Shown here: positions 17,001-26,921 of the stretch, piece after piece
How the letters are laid out: each line of letters begins with the position of its first letter
Numbering within the stretch: position 1 is the first letter of the stretch
Source: Streptococcus sp. Marseille-Q0941
GTDB taxonomy: Bacteria; Bacillota; Bacilli; Lactobacillales; Streptococcaceae
NCBI RefSeq assembly: GCF_943736975.1
Contig: NZ_CALSFO010000007.1
Span: forward strand, 1 to 64,000
Length of the DNA stretch: 64,000 nucleotides
Reading direction: 5' to 3'
Position numbers and translations under genes: made by a program
Notes under the pieces: model-generated
What the model was told of the DNA's origin: nothing
Databases searched by the model: none
The model's input: the letters and a program-made list of their open reading frames with translations, nothing else

Positions 17001-18596
17001 ATGTCAAGAATAAAACGTTATAAACATGATCGAAAAAAGGCTATCAAGTTGGAGAAACTTGCTTTGCTTGGTCTAGCAACTGTGACGGTTGGTCTGGCTG
17101 GAGCAAGCCTTGCACAGGCAGAGGAAACGGTAGCAGAAACACCAAAAACCCTAGTTGATACCCCAGAAGCTAAGGAAAAGGAGCAAACAGCAGAAAAGAA
17201 TACGGACTCTACTAAGGAAACTTCTAATCAACTACCAGATAAAGAAAAGAAGACGGTTGAGGGAGAGAAACCAGCTTTGCAAACAGTTACCTTTGATGTA
17301 GTTGAAGTATATCACTTTTTCCAAGCTGGTGGTCGAGGGGATGCTGAATTGTCCCGAAAAACAATCACTCTCAAGCCGGGAGAAAGCTACACCTTAAAGG
17401 CCAATACCTATAAGGATTTTGAGCTTGATGATTATAAAGAAGGCTATGATTATAAGGAAAACCTTAAGAATATCGGCAGAACCATTACCAATGACGGCTC
17501 TGAGCAAATCCAAAAGGAGTATATTATCACCTTCCAAGAAATTATCAGGGAGGTTCCAAACCCTACAGACTCGACCAGCCCAGATATCTATGCTAGTAAG
17601 ATAAAGCATGATACAACCGTGAGGGTATATCATCTTATAGATTGGGATGAGCAGAATAGGAAAGGACAGTGGGGGTTGACAAGAACTTATAGCCTTCCCC
17701 TTGGGAAACGTTTTGACCCTAAAGACCTTGCAAATCCTGCCTATGGAACCTTGTTGAAGTATGAAGTGTTTGATACTGCTGTAGGGATAGTAGCAGCAAG
17801 TGTATACTACAAATCTCACCCAAAGGAGACACTTGTTTCTCCTACAACGAATGTTTCTGTTTCTCTAACAGGAGCAGATGTTGCCACGGTTGATAAGATC
17901 ATAGCGGACAAGGTTTTAGATACCACTATTCTGGCTAAACTCCCAGCAGAACTTCCAGCCAAAAATGTTGAACTTTACGATGTTAAGACTCAAAAGGCAG
18001 ATGGTAGTTTTGTACAAATTTCAGGAGAAGCAACTGTAACGATTCCTGTGGATCCTAATCGTAAAGTAGAAAAAGTAATCTACTTCTTACCAGAAACGGG
18101 AGCAGTTGAGGAACTGCCGTTTGAATTGAGTGCTGATGGAAAATATGTTCATTTCAAAGTTTCTCACTTCTCAAATTATGGGGTTGTTTATCAATCTCAA
18201 AATACTGAGAAACCAAATCCACAGCCAGATCCAGCACCACAGCCGAACCCAGCACCGCAGCCTAATCCTGTACCTCAACCAGATCCAGCACCACAGCCGA
18301 ATCCTGCACCGCAACCAGATTCTACACCACAGCCGAATCCGGCACCACAACCGGAACTAAACCTGAAACCTCAGGATAATGGTAAGAATAAGGATTCTAG
18401 GAGTCTGTCTGAGGAGCCGAAAAAAATTGAAGATGTGAAGTCTGGTCCATCTAAGAAAGAAATAGAAAAGACTGAAGATAAAGAAAAAGCTTTACCAAAA
18501 ACAGGAGAAAATAGTAGTCTTTTAGGCTCAGTTGGAGCAGTATTACTAGGAATGATGACGCTCCTTAAATTCTCTTTCAAGAAGAAAAGAAACTAG
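17001..18596 (+). CDS. LPXTG-anchored surface protein with proline-rich stalk
   Basis: A 531-aa secreted, wall-anchored protein. A signal peptide (about 1-41: KLEKLALLGLATVTVGLAG, cleaved after AQA) is followed by a Glu/Thr/Lys-rich linker (42-90), an N-terminal region with paired sequences VEVYHFFQAGG and VRVYHLIDWDE (about 97-280, not recognised), and a domain of about 110 residues around ADVATVDKIIADKVLD to HFSNYGVVYQ seen in other streptococcal surface proteins. Then come about eight hexapeptides of type PQPNPA (about 406-455), a charged spacer, and the sortase signal LPKTGE with hydrophobic tail and KKKRN. AGGAG site upstream. Ligand unknown. It lies in an island between fusA and polC. 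Confidence 0.85.
   Translation: MSRIKRYKHDRKKAIKLEKLALLGLATVTVGLAGASLAQAEETVAETPKTLVDTPEAKEKEQTAEKNTDSTKETSNQLPDKEKKTVEGEKPALQTVTFDVVEVYHFFQAGGRGDAELSRKTITLKPGESYTLKANTYKDFELDDYKEGYDYKENLKNIGRTITNDGSEQIQKEYIITFQEIIREVPNPTDSTSPDIYASKIKHDTTVRVYHLIDWDEQNRKGQWGLTRTYSLPLGKRFDPKDLANPAYGTLLKYEVFDTAVGIVAASVYYKSHPKETLVSPTTNVSVSLTGADVATVDKIIADKVLDTTILAKLPAELPAKNVELYDVKTQKADGSFVQISGEATVTIPVDPNRKVEKVIYFLPETGAVEELPFELSADGKYVHFKVSHFSNYGVVYQSQNTEKPNPQPDPAPQPNPAPQPNPVPQPDPAPQPNPAPQPDSTPQPNPAPQPELNLKPQDNGKNKDSRSLSEEPKKIEDVKSGPSKKEIEKTEDKEKALPKTGENSSLLGSVGAVLLGMMTLLKFSFKKKRN
18211..18360 (+). repeat. 18-bp tandem repeats encoding PQPxPA hexapeptides
   Basis: About eight degenerate 18-bp units coding PQPDPA, PQPNPA, PQPNPV, PQPDST and similar within the LPXTG gene. 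Unit number may vary between strains and set the stalk length. Confidence 0.7.
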
Positions 18597-18611
18597 TGTT
18601 TATTAAAAAAA

Positions 18612-18664
18612 GTTGAATAAAAGCTAACATCTGGAGAGGACAATCGTTGTCCTCTCCATTTTTA
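18612..18664 (+). terminator. Right direct repeat and strong terminator
   Basis: The right copy of the 22-bp repeat (18612-18633) leads into a perfect 11-bp stem GGAGAGGACAA / TTGTCCTCTCC with a 3-nt loop and ATTTTTAT. It ends the LPXTG transcript and was probably part of the ancestral fusA-polC spacer. Confidence 0.85.
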
Positions 18665-18741
18665 TATTGGCTCTTTGGTAGAAATAGCTAAAATTACCTC
18701 AAATATGGTAAAATAGAAGGAGTATATTGTGAGGAAAATGG

Positions 18742-21700
18742 ATGTCAACCACTTTTGAAATTTTAATGAATCAGTTGGGAATTCCGGCTGAAATGAGAAA
18801 TCATGAGGCCTTCTCCCAGGCTGAAATTGAACAAGTTATTGTACACAAACAAAGTAACATTTGGGAGTTTCGTTTTGTATTTGAAAATATCCTCCCCTTT
18901 GAACTCTTTTTAGCGTTGAAGAAGGGATTGAAAGAAGAATTTTCAAAAACGGGAAACCAAGCGACTTTCGAGATTAAAACGAAATATCAAGATTTTTCAA
19001 GAGAGCTTCTACAGGCCTACTATCGGGAGGCTTTTTCAGATGGCCCTTGTTCTAGTCAAGGCTTTCGGACCATGTATCAGGATTTTCAGGTTCGATTTGA
19101 AAATGATCAGTTGATTATTGAGGCCTCTGAAGCAGCAGATACAGAGCATTTCAGAAAAAATCATCTGCCAAATCTTAGCAAACAACTGGAACTTTTTGGT
19201 TTTCCTAAGTTTACGTGTCACTTAGAGAAAAATGAGGACCTGACCAAGGAAGAACAAGAAGCCTTCCATACAGAGAATCAAATGATTGTTCAGGCTGCCA
19301 ATGATGAGACTCTTCGAGCTATGGAACAGTTAGAACAGATGGCGCCTCCTCCTCCAGTTGAGGACAAACCTGTCTTTGATTTTCAAGCCAAGAAGGTTGC
19401 TGCTAAGCCTAAACTTGACAAGGCAGAGATTACTCCGATGATCGAGGTCAATACCGAAGAAAATCGTCTGGTTTTTGAAGGAGTTGTCTTTGATGTGGAG
19501 CATAAGGTGACTAGAACGGGTCGTGTCTTGATTAACTTCAAGATGACGGACTATACGTCTAGTTTCTCTATGCAAAAATGGGTCAAAAATGAAGAGGAAG
19601 CTCAGAAGTTTGATATCATCAAGAAAAATTCATGGCTCCGTGTTCGTGGAAATGTCGAGGTCAATAATTTCACACGAGATTTGACCATGAATGTACAAGA
19701 TGTGCAGGAAGTAGTTCACTATGAACGTAAGGATTTGATGCCAGAAGGCGAGCGTCGTGTTGAGTTTCATGCCCATACCAATATGTCGACGATGGATGCT
19801 CTTCCTGAGGTCGAAGAAATTGTTGGAACAGCAGCCAAATGGGGCCACAAAGCAGTGGCAATCACAGACCATGGAAATGTTCAGTCCTTTCCTCACGGCT
19901 ATAAGGCTGCCAAGAAAGCTGGTATTCAGCTCATTTATGGAATGGAAGCCAATATCGTTGAAGACCGTGTTCCTATCGTCTATAACGAAATTGAGATGAA
20001 CCTTTCTGAAGCGACTTATGTAGTCTTTGATGTGGAAACGACAGGTCTTTCAGCCATCTATAATGACTTGATTCAGGTTGCGGCATCCAAGATGTATAAG
20101 GGGAATATCATTGCTGAGTTTGATGAATTTATCAATCCAGGGCATCCCTTATCAGCCTTTACAACGGAATTGACTGGAATTACCGATGACCATGTAAAAA
20201 ATGCTAAACCCTTGGTTCAAGTTCTGAAAGAATTCCAAGAATTCTGTAAAGATACCGTTCTTGTAGCCCATAATGCGACCTTTGACGTTGGCTTTATGAA
20301 TGCAAACTACGAGCGTCACGGTCTTCCAAAAATTACTCAACCTGTCATCGATACGCTAGAGTTCGCTAGAAATCTCTATCCAGAGTACAAGCGACATGGT
20401 TTGGGACCCTTGACTAAACGTTTTGGTGTAGCTCTAGAACACCACCACATGGCCAACTATGATGCGGAAGCAACTGGCCGTCTGCTCTTTATCTTTATCA
20501 AAGAAGTAGCAGAAAAACACGGTGTGACAGACTTAGCACGATTAAACCTTGATTTAATCAGTCCGGATTCTTATAAGAAAGCTCGTGTCAAGCATGCGAC
20601 AATCTATGTAAAAAATCAAGTGGGCTTGAAAAATATCTTTAAGCTGGTGTCTCTCTCAAATACCCAGTATTTTGAAGGGGTTCCACGGATTCCACGTACG
20701 GTGCTGGATGCCCATCGAGAAGGTTTGATCTTAGGTTCAGCCTGTACGGAAGGGGAAGTCTTTGATGCAGTCGTATCACAGGGTGTAGATGCGGCAGTCG
20801 AAGTAGCTAAATACTATGATTTTATCGAGGTGATGCCTCCGGCTATCTATGCACCTCTGATTGCCAAAGAGCAGGTCAAGGATATGGAGGAGCTTCAGAC
20901 CATCATCAAGAGCTTGATTGAGGTCGGAGCCCGTCTCGGTAAGCCAGTTCTTGCGACAGGAAACGTCCACTATATCGAACCTGAGGATGAGATTTATCGG
21001 GAGATCATCGTGCGAAGTATAGGTCAGGGAGCTATGATTAACCGGACTATCGGTCATGGAGAAGCTGCCCAACCAGCTCCGCTACCCAAGGCACATTTTA
21101 GAACGACCAATGAAATGTTGGACGAATTTGCTTTTCTAGGGGAAGACTTGGCTCGCAAGATTGTCATTGAAAATACTAACGCTATGGCAGAAATTTTTGA
21201 GCCTGTTGAGGTCGTTAAAGGCGACTTGTATACACCATTCATTGATCAAGCCGAGGAAACGGTCGCCGAGTTAACCTATAAAAAAGCTTTTGAAATCTAT
21301 GGAAATCCACTCCCAGATATCGTTGATTTACGAATTGAAAAAGAACTAACCTCTATTCTGGGGAATGGATTCGCCGTGATTTATCTGGCTTCGCAAATGC
21401 TAGTGCACCGTTCAAACGAACGAGGCTACTTGGTTGGTTCCCGTGGGTCTGTTGGATCTAGTTTTGTTGCGACCATGATTGGGATTACCGAGGTAAATCC
21501 TCTCTCTCCTCACTATGTCTGTGGTCAGTGTCAGTACAGTGAGTTTATTACCGATGGTTCTTACGGTTCAGGTTTTGATATGCCAAATAAAGACTGTCCA
21601 AACTGTGGCTACAAACTCAGCAAAAATGGACAGGATATTCCTTTCGAGACCTTCCTTGGTTTTGATGGGGATAAGGTACCTGATATCGATTTGAACTTCT

Positions 21701-23136
21701 CAGGTGAAGACCAGCCTAGCGCCCACTTGGACGTCCGCGATATCTTTGGGGAAGAATATGCCTTCCGTGCAGGAACGGTAGGTACGGTGGCTGCTAAGAC
21801 AGCCTATGGATTTGTCAAGGGTTACGAGCGTGACTATGGCAAATTCTACCGAGAAGCCGAAGTGGAGCGTCTTGCTCAAGGAGCTGCCGGTGTTAAACGT
21901 ACGACTGGTCAGCACCCAGGAGGAATCGTTGTTATCCCTAATTATATGGATGTCTATGACTTTACTCCTGTGCAATATCCTGCCGATGATGTCACTGCCG
22001 AATGGCAAACGACTCACTTTAACTTCCACGATATCGACGAGAACGTCCTCAAGCTTGATGTTCTAGGACATGATGATCCGACCATGATTCGGAAACTTCA
22101 GGACTTGTCTGGTATTGACCCAAATGAAATTCCTATGGATGATGAAGGCGTGATGGCTCTCTTTTCAGGTACAGATATCCTAGGAGTGACGCCTGAGCAA
22201 ATCGGGACTTCAACTGGTATGCTTGGAATTCCAGAGTTTGGAACCAACTTTGTTCGTGGCATGGTTGATGAAACCCATCCGACAACCTTTGCGGAGTTGC
22301 TCCAGCTTTCAGGTCTGTCTCACGGTACCGACGTATGGTTGGGAAATGCCCAAGACTTGATTAAAGCTGGAATTGCGGACCTATCAACCGTTATCGGATG
22401 TCGGGATGACATCATGGTTTACCTCATGCATGCTGGTTTAGATCCGAAGATGGCCTTTACCATCATGGAGCGCGTGCGTAAGGGATTGTGGCTCAAAATA
22501 TCAGAAGAAGAACGCAATGGTTATATCGAAGCCATGAAGGCCAATAATGTGCCTGAGTGGTATATCGAATCTTGTGGAAAAATCAAGTACATGTTCCCTA
22601 AAGCCCATGCGGCAGCCTACGTTATGATGGCCCTTCGCGTGGCCTACTTTAAGGTTCACCATCCGATTTATTATTATTGTGCTTACTTCTCAATCCGTGC
22701 TAAGGCCTTTGATATCAAAACTATGGGGGCAGGCTTGGACGCTATCAAACGCAAGATGCAAGAAATTGCTGAAAAACGTAAGAACAATGAAGCTTCCAAC
22801 GTAGAAATTGACCTCTATACAACACTTGAAATCGTCAATGAGATGTGGGAACGTGGTTTCAAATTTGGGAAACTGGACCTCTATCGTAGTGATGCGACTG
22901 AATTCATCATTGATGGAGATACTCTTATCCCACCGTTTGTCGCGATGGATGGTCTGGGAGAGAACGTTGCCAAGCAATTGGTGCGCGCGCGCCAAGAAGG
23001 AGAATTCCTCTCTAAAACTGAATTGCGCAAGCGTGGAGGACTCTCATCAACCTTGGTTGAAAAGATGGATGAAATGGGAATTCTGGGCAATATGCCAGAG
23101 GATAACCAACTCAGCCTGTTTGATGATTTATTTTAA
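18742..23136 (+). CDS. polC: DNA polymerase III alpha subunit, Gram-positive PolC type
   Basis: The main replicative polymerase, 1464 aa, of normal length. In order: an N-terminal domain, an OB fold (about 235-335), a PHP domain split by the proofreading exonuclease ([16 protein letters not shown] near 345; exonuclease DVETTGL near 428, HNATFDVGF, and [11 protein letters not shown]), then the polymerase palm with the zinc-binding [27 protein letters not shown], and the fingers. The C-terminal LSLFDDLF is the clamp-binding peptide. An extended -10 (TGGTAAAAT, 18706-18714) and GAGG precede the start. Confidence 0.97.
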   Translation: MSTTFEILMNQLGIPAEMRNHEAFSQAEIEQVIVHKQSNIWEFRFVFENILPFELFLALKKGLKEEFSKTGNQATFEIKTKYQDFSRELLQAYYREAFSDGPCSSQGFRTMYQDFQVRFENDQLIIEASEAADTEHFRKNHLPNLSKQLELFGFPKFTCHLEKNEDLTKEEQEAFHTENQMIVQAANDETLRAMEQLEQMAPPPPVEDKPVFDFQAKKVAAKPKLDKAEITPMIEVNTEENRLVFEGVVFDVEHKVTRTGRVLINFKMTDYTSSFSMQKWVKNEEEAQKFDIIKKNSWLRVRGNVEVNNFTRDLTMNVQDVQEVVHYERKDLMPEGERRVEFHAHTNMSTMDALPEVEEIVGTAAKWGHKAVAITDHGNVQSFPHGYKAAKKAGIQLIYGMEANIVEDRVPIVYNEIEMNLSEATYVVFDVETTGLSAIYNDLIQVAASKMYKGNIIAEFDEFINPGHPLSAFTTELTGITDDHVKNAKPLVQVLKEFQEFCKDTVLVAHNATFDVGFMNANYERHGLPKITQPVIDTLEFARNLYPEYKRHGLGPLTKRFGVALEHHHMANYDAEATGRLLFIFIKEVAEKHGVTDLARLNLDLISPDSYKKARVKHATIYVKNQVGLKNIFKLVSLSNTQYFEGVPRIPRTVLDAHREGLILGSACTEGEVFDAVVSQGVDAAVEVAKYYDFIEVMPPAIYAPLIAKEQVKDMEELQTIIKSLIEVGARLGKPVLATGNVHYIEPEDEIYREIIVRSIGQGAMINRTIGHGEAAQPAPLPKAHFRTTNEMLDEFAFLGEDLARKIVIENTNAMAEIFEPVEVVKGDLYTPFIDQAEETVAELTYKKAFEIYGNPLPDIVDLRIEKELTSILGNGFAVIYLASQMLVHRSNERGYLVGSRGSVGSSFVATMIGITEVNPLSPHYVCGQCQYSEFITDGSYGSGFDMPNKDCPNCGYKLSKNGQDIPFETFLGFDGDKVPDIDLNFSGEDQPSAHLDVRDIFGEEYAFRAGTVGTVAAKTAYGFVKGYERDYGKFYREAEVERLAQGAAGVKRTTGQHPGGIVVIPNYMDVYDFTPVQYPADDVTAEWQTTHFNFHDIDENVLKLDVLGHDDPTMIRKLQDLSGIDPNEIPMDDEGVMALFSGTDILGVTPEQIGTSTGMLGIPEFGTNFVRGMVDETHPTTFAELLQLSGLSHGTDVWLGNAQDLIKAGIADLSTVIGCRDDIMVYLMHAGLDPKMAFTIMERVRKGLWLKISEEERNGYIEAMKANNVPEWYIESCGKIKYMFPKAHAAAYVMMALRVAYFKVHHPIYYYCAYFSIRAKAFDIKTMGAGLDAIKRKMQEIAEKRKNNEASNVEIDLYTTLEIVNEMWERGFKFGKLDLYRSDATEFIIDGDTLIPPFVAMDGLGENVAKQLVRARQEGEFLSKTELRKRGGLSSTLVEKMDEMGILGNMPEDNQLSLFDDLF

Positions 23137-23153
23137 TCTCTTGGAGGGGAAAA

Positions 23154-23306
23154 ATGAAACTAAGAATTTTCGCGGAAGATAAACCGGCTGAGAAGGTGTT
23201 TGAGTATCAATTAGACCTTGCTGATCAGACCATTCTTCTATCAACTGCACTCTTGTCGGGTGCGATTGCACTGGCAGGGCTACTCTCTGCTTTGAATAAA
23301 GACTAA
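23154..23306 (+). CDS. 50-aa protein between polC and pepS, unknown function
   Basis: An unbroken reading frame from ATG 23154 with a strong TTGGAGGGG site, 17 nt after polC. The product begins MKLRIFAEDKPAEKVFEYQ and ends with a hydrophobic segment of about 20 residues (ILLSTALLSGAIALAGLL) and LNKD, so a charged N-terminus with a C-terminal helix, possibly membrane-associated. I do not recognise it. pepS starts 23 nt later, so the three genes are probably co-transcribed. Confidence 0.65.
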   Translation: MKLRIFAEDKPAEKVFEYQLDLADQTILLSTALLSGAIALAGLLSALNKD

Positions 23307-23329
23307 AAAATATAGAAAAGAGAAACAAG

Positions 23330-24571
23330 ATGGTTTTACCAAATTTTAAAGAAAATCTAGAAAAATACGCTAAGCTTTTGGTTGCAAACGGTGTGAACGT
23401 GCAGCCTGGTCATACCTTGGCTCTCTCTATCGATGTGGAGCAACGCGAGTTGGCTCACTTAATCGTCAAAGAAGCCTATGCACTTGGGGCACACGAAGTG
23501 ATCGTCCAATGGGCAGATGACTTTGTAAACCGTGAAAAATTCCTCCACGCGCCAATGGAGCGTTTGGACAATGTGCCAGAATACAAGATCGCTGAGATGA
23601 ACTACCTTCTTGAAAACAAAGCAAGTCGTCTCGGTGTTCGTTCTTCTGACCCAGGTGCCTTGAACGGAGTGGATGCTGAAAAGCTTTCAGCTTCTGCTAA
23701 AGCTATGGGAATTGCGATGAAGCCAATGCGTATCGCAACTCAATCTAACAAGGTTAGCTGGACTGTAGCAGCAGCAGCTGGACTCGAGTGGGCTAAGAAG
23801 GTCTTTCCAAATGCTGCAAGTGACGAAGAAGCAGTGGACCTCCTTTGGGACCAAATCTTCAAGACTTGCCGTGTCTACGAAGAAGACCCAGTTAATGCTT
23901 GGGAAGAACATGCAGCTATCTTGAAGAGCAAGGCGGAAATGCTCAACAAAGAGCAATTCTCAGCACTTCACTACACAGCGCCTGGAACAGACTTGACACT
24001 TGGATTGCCGAAGAACCACGTTTGGGAATCAGCTGGTGCTATCAATGCTCAAGGCGAAGGTTTCTTGCCAAATATGCCAACAGAAGAAGTCTTTACAGCT
24101 CCTGATTTCCGTCGCGCAGATGGTTATGTCACTTCTACAAAGCCGCTTAGCTACAACGGAAACATCATCGAAGGGATCAAAGTGACCTTTGAAAATGGTC
24201 AAATCGTTGATATCACAGCTGAAAAGGGTGACCAAGTTATGAAGAACCTTGTCTTTAAGAATGCTGGTGCGCGTGCCTTGGGTGAATGTGCCTTGGTACC
24301 AGACCCAAGCCCAATTTCTCAGTCAGGGATTACCTTCTTTAACACCCTTTTCGATGAAAATGCTTCAAACCACTTGGCTATTGGTGCAGCCTATGCAACG
24401 AGCGTTGTTGGTGGAGCAGAGATGAGCGAAGAAGAGCTTGAAGCTGCAGGACTTAATCGTTCAGATGTTCACGTTGACTTTATGATCGGTTCGAACCAAA
24501 TGGATATCGATGGTATCCGTGAGGATGGGACACGCGTACCACTCTTCCGCAATGGAGATTGGGCAATTTAA
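23330..24571 (+). CDS. pepS: Aminopeptidase PepS (M29 family)
   Basis: A 413-aa cytoplasmic metallo-aminopeptidase of the M29 (thermophilic aminopeptidase) family, releasing N-terminal residues from peptides taken up or produced in the cell. Features: FKENLEKYAKLLVANGVNVQPGH at the start, a metal-site region around GEGFLPNMPTEEVFTAPD, the ALGECALVPDPSPIS stretch, and HLAIGAAYATSV with a conserved His. The end HVDFMIGS and DIDGIREDGTRVP fits PepS/AmpS. Full length, AAGAG site, strong codon bias. Confidence 0.93.
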   Translation: MVLPNFKENLEKYAKLLVANGVNVQPGHTLALSIDVEQRELAHLIVKEAYALGAHEVIVQWADDFVNREKFLHAPMERLDNVPEYKIAEMNYLLENKASRLGVRSSDPGALNGVDAEKLSASAKAMGIAMKPMRIATQSNKVSWTVAAAAGLEWAKKVFPNAASDEEAVDLLWDQIFKTCRVYEEDPVNAWEEHAAILKSKAEMLNKEQFSALHYTAPGTDLTLGLPKNHVWESAGAINAQGEGFLPNMPTEEVFTAPDFRRADGYVTSTKPLSYNGNIIEGIKVTFENGQIVDITAEKGDQVMKNLVFKNAGARALGECALVPDPSPISQSGITFFNTLFDENASNHLAIGAAYATSVVGGAEMSEEELEAAGLNRSDVHVDFMIGSNQMDIDGIREDGTRVPLFRNGDWAI

Positions 24572-24580
24572 GGAGAAACT

Positions 24581-24811
24581 ATGCTTGGAAGTATGTTTGT
24601 CGGTCTTTTGATCGGACTATTAGCAGGAGCTATCACCAATCGTGGAGAACGGATGGGATGCTTCGGGAAAATGTTCCTGGGTTGGATTGGTGCTTTCCTG
24701 GGTCAAATGCTTTTTGGAACTTGGGGCCCTATCTTAGCTGATACGGCTATTATCCCATCGGTTCTTGGAGCCATGATTTTATTAGCCATCTTCTGGGAAA
24801 GAGGAAGCTAG
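24581..24811 (+). CDS. GlsB/YeaQ/YmgE-family small membrane protein
   Basis: A 76-aa glycine-rich three-helix membrane protein: MLGSMFVGLLIGLLAGAITN, then the conserved GxxGxMFLGWIGAFLG pattern and a final helix. The family (transglycosylase-associated, GlsB-type) is induced by general stress in several bacteria; mechanism unknown. AAGGAG site, 9 nt after pepS, so probably the last gene of that operon. Confidence 0.85.
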   Translation: MLGSMFVGLLIGLLAGAITNRGERMGCFGKMFLGWIGAFLGQMLFGTWGPILADTAIIPSVLGAMILLAIFWERGS

Positions 24812-24831
24812 GTTTAACTGCTAGAACAAGT

Positions 24832-24898
24832 AAAGAGGTTGGAACTGTTGAACTGCACCCCAAAAGCTAGACCAAAAAATCTATTTTGGGGTGTTTTT
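24832..24898 (+). repeat. Left half of a split terminator followed by IS-end-like sequence
   Basis: Bases 24832-24849 (AAAGAGGTTGGAACTGTT) are identical to 27074-27091, where they form the 5' arm of an intact terminator. Here the complementary arm is missing. Instead GAACTGCACCCCAAAAG follows, resembling the end of IS3-type elements, with its own hairpin CACCCCAAAA / TTTTGGGGTG and a T run (to about 24898). Confidence 0.6.
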
Positions 24899-24922
24899 AT
24901 TTTAAAGAATTATGTCTTATTC

Positions 24923-24977
24923 TTGCATTGACTGAATATTTATCGTATAATTGAATTGACCGTAATTTTTTTACGGT
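24923..24977 (+). promoter_or_regulatory. Promoter and start-site palindrome of the ATPase/TOPRIM operon
   Basis: TTGCAT, a 17-bp spacer and TATAAT (24946-24951). The predicted start near 24958 coincides with the palindrome ACCGTAA / TTACGGT (24959-24965 and 24971-24977), which would be both an operator-like site and a hairpin at the very 5' end of the mRNA, 3 nt before the ribosome site. Confidence 0.6.
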
Positions 24978-24991
24978 TAAAGGAGGGTAGT

Positions 24992-26110
24992 ATGTTACAA
25001 AAATTTAAGGTAAAAGGTTTTAAAAATTTTGCATCACAAATTGAGTTTGATTTAACAGCTGGAAATTATTCGTTTAATAATAGTATTGTAAAAAACAATA
25101 TTCTTTCTACTGCGGTTATATATGGAGATAACGCTTCAGGCAAATCAAACTTAGGTTTAGCTATCATGGATATTATAACTCATCTAACAGATAATGAAAA
25201 AAATAGTAAGGATTATAAAAAACATTTCCTAAATTTAGAAACTATGCCTAAGTTTGCTGAGTTTGAATATACGTTTAACATTAGTAATCATATTGTCCAA
25301 TATAAATATTGTAAAAAAAGTTACGATGACATTTTATATGAAGAATTATATATAGACGGTGATTTGCTTATCTTGTATGATAAGGATGAACAAATCAAGA
25401 CTATTAATTTAAAAAATGGTAATGAAATTAACTTTGATAAATTACGAAGCGATCAATCACTAGTAAAACTTGCTTATATTTATTCAACAGGTATAGACAA
25501 TGTTGAAGAATCAAAGGATGATATTTTTAATAAATTTATAGAATTCGTTGATTCAATGTTATCTTTTGATTCAATATATGGGAATCATTATCAAGGATAT
25601 ACAACAGGTAATGGTGGTATCGCAACAACAATTATTGAAAAAAATAAAATAAAAGAATATCAAGAATTTCTATCTGATTTGGGTATCAAATATAACTTAT
25701 TTGTAAAAGAAATCGATGATACTAAACATATATTTGTGAAGTTTCCTTCAGGAAGAGAGGCTAATTTTTTTAGTATTATGTCGAAGGGAACTGTTGCTTT
25801 ATCTCTATTCTATATGTGGTATATGCAAATGGTGGATGGTATTAATTTTATATTTATAGATGAGTTTGATTCTTATTTCCATCATGAAGTTTCTAGAAAA
25901 TTGATTAAAAAACTTAAAGAATCTTCTAGTCAAATTATTTTAACTACACATAATACAGCCAATATGTCTAATGCAATTTTAAGACCTGATAGTTATTTTA
26001 CTATTTCGCATAATAAAATTGCTAATATAGCAGATCGTTCAGGTCGGGAAATTCGTCAAGCACAAAATATAGAAAAAATGTATCGAGCAGGTAGTTTTGA
26101 TAATGAGTAA
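24992..26110 (+). CDS. AAA-family ATPase (AAA15/AAA_21, OLD-like), candidate defence protein
   Basis: A 372-aa ABC-type AAA ATPase starting at 24992 with AGGAGG 5 nt upstream. It starts MLQKFKVKGFKNF, as AAA15/OLD ATPases do; Walker A is GDNASGKS (45-52). A signature-like SKGTVALSLF precedes Walker B IFIDEFDSYFHH (about 287-298), then LTTHNTANMS as the switch/His loop. There is no fused nuclease domain: the TOPRIM-like protein is a separate gene overlapping by 8 nt. In PARIS, AbiL-like and related pairs such an ATPase senses phage and controls a TOPRIM partner. Strongly AT-rich compared with flanking housekeeping genes, so probably acquired. Confidence 0.85.
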   Translation: MLQKFKVKGFKNFASQIEFDLTAGNYSFNNSIVKNNILSTAVIYGDNASGKSNLGLAIMDIITHLTDNEKNSKDYKKHFLNLETMPKFAEFEYTFNISNHIVQYKYCKKSYDDILYEELYIDGDLLILYDKDEQIKTINLKNGNEINFDKLRSDQSLVKLAYIYSTGIDNVEESKDDIFNKFIEFVDSMLSFDSIYGNHYQGYTTGNGGIATTIIEKNKIKEYQEFLSDLGIKYNLFVKEIDDTKHIFVKFPSGREANFFSIMSKGTVALSLFYMWYMQMVDGINFIFIDEFDSYFHHEVSRKLIKKLKESSSQIILTTHNTANMSNAILRPDSYFTISHNKIANIADRSGREIRQAQNIEKMYRAGSFDNE

Positions 26111-26921
26111 TATTTTATTTATTGTTGAAGGTGTGGTAGATGAGCCAAAATATATGGAACAATTTATCAAATATCACCAAGAATGTATGAGAAAAAATGG
26201 GAATAGTGTTACTCCAATTATTGTTCAGAGTTATGGAACATTAATATATGATTTATATAAAAAAATCTCTGAGAATCAGGTAGAGGATGAATTTGAAACT
26301 ATTCCTCTTTTACTAGACATATTAAAATCAAAAAAAATAGAATATAATTCTAAATTAGAAGATTACGAGAAGTTTTCTGATATTTTTCTTTTTTTCGACT
26401 TAGATGCGCACTACTATTACAAGAAAAATGATCGGAATGATTTAGTTTATAAGAAGATTAATGAACTTTTGTCCATTTTTAATGAATCAACTGATAAAGG
26501 CAAGTTATTAATTAGTTATCCAATGTTTGAAGCAATTAAATGTTTTAATGATGATTTTATAGATAGATATGATGTCTTGCTACATCTATTTAAAATTTAT
26601 GATGTTAAAGAGAGAGGTAGAACAACTTTTAAAGATAAATATAAAAATATAACTTCGAGTCAGTATAATAATCCGATTTATGATGAGTTGAAGATTGAAA
26701 AGCTAGTTAAATACTTTATTTACTGTTCATTGTCTTTAGTTGGTAATAAAAATGAAATTGCGAATTCTAGTGCTATATTTTCAAATCAATTTACAAAGTA
26801 TATTAATCCGCAAGATAAAGTTGTCATTTTATCAGCATTTCCTCATTTTATAGTTGAAATATTTGGGATAGATCAATATTTCGAAAAAGAATGTCAATAT
26901 AAATTAAAAGATATTTCATAG
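26103..26921 (+). CDS. TOPRIM/RloB-like protein, partner of the AAA ATPase
   Basis: A 272-aa protein beginning MSNILFIVEGVVDEPKYM: a beta strand followed by Glu9 and the EG..DEPxYM pattern resembling RloB and TOPRIM proteins. A second acidic strand, FLFFDLDAH (Asp99, Asp101), fits the DxD of TOPRIM. These three acids are the expected metal-binding site of a nuclease. The start overlaps the ATPase stop (ATGAGTAA). The remaining 170 residues, rich in Lys, Asn and Tyr, are not recognised. Candidate families are AbiLii/RloB and AriB (PARIS); I cannot decide without a profile search. Confidence 0.65.
   Translation: MSNILFIVEGVVDEPKYMEQFIKYHQECMRKNGNSVTPIIVQSYGTLIYDLYKKISENQVEDEFETIPLLLDILKSKKIEYNSKLEDYEKFSDIFLFFDLDAHYYYKKNDRNDLVYKKINELLSIFNESTDKGKLLISYPMFEAIKCFNDDFIDRYDVLLHLFKIYDVKERGRTTFKDKYKNITSSQYNNPIYDELKIEKLVKYFIYCSLSLVGNKNEIANSSAIFSNQFTKYINPQDKVVILSAFPHFIVEIFGIDQYFEKECQYKLKDIS

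Noticed and set aside
17394-17819. 141-codon frame antisense to the LPXTG gene
   Set aside because: No ribosome site or family match; the plus-strand frame has signal peptide and sortase motif.
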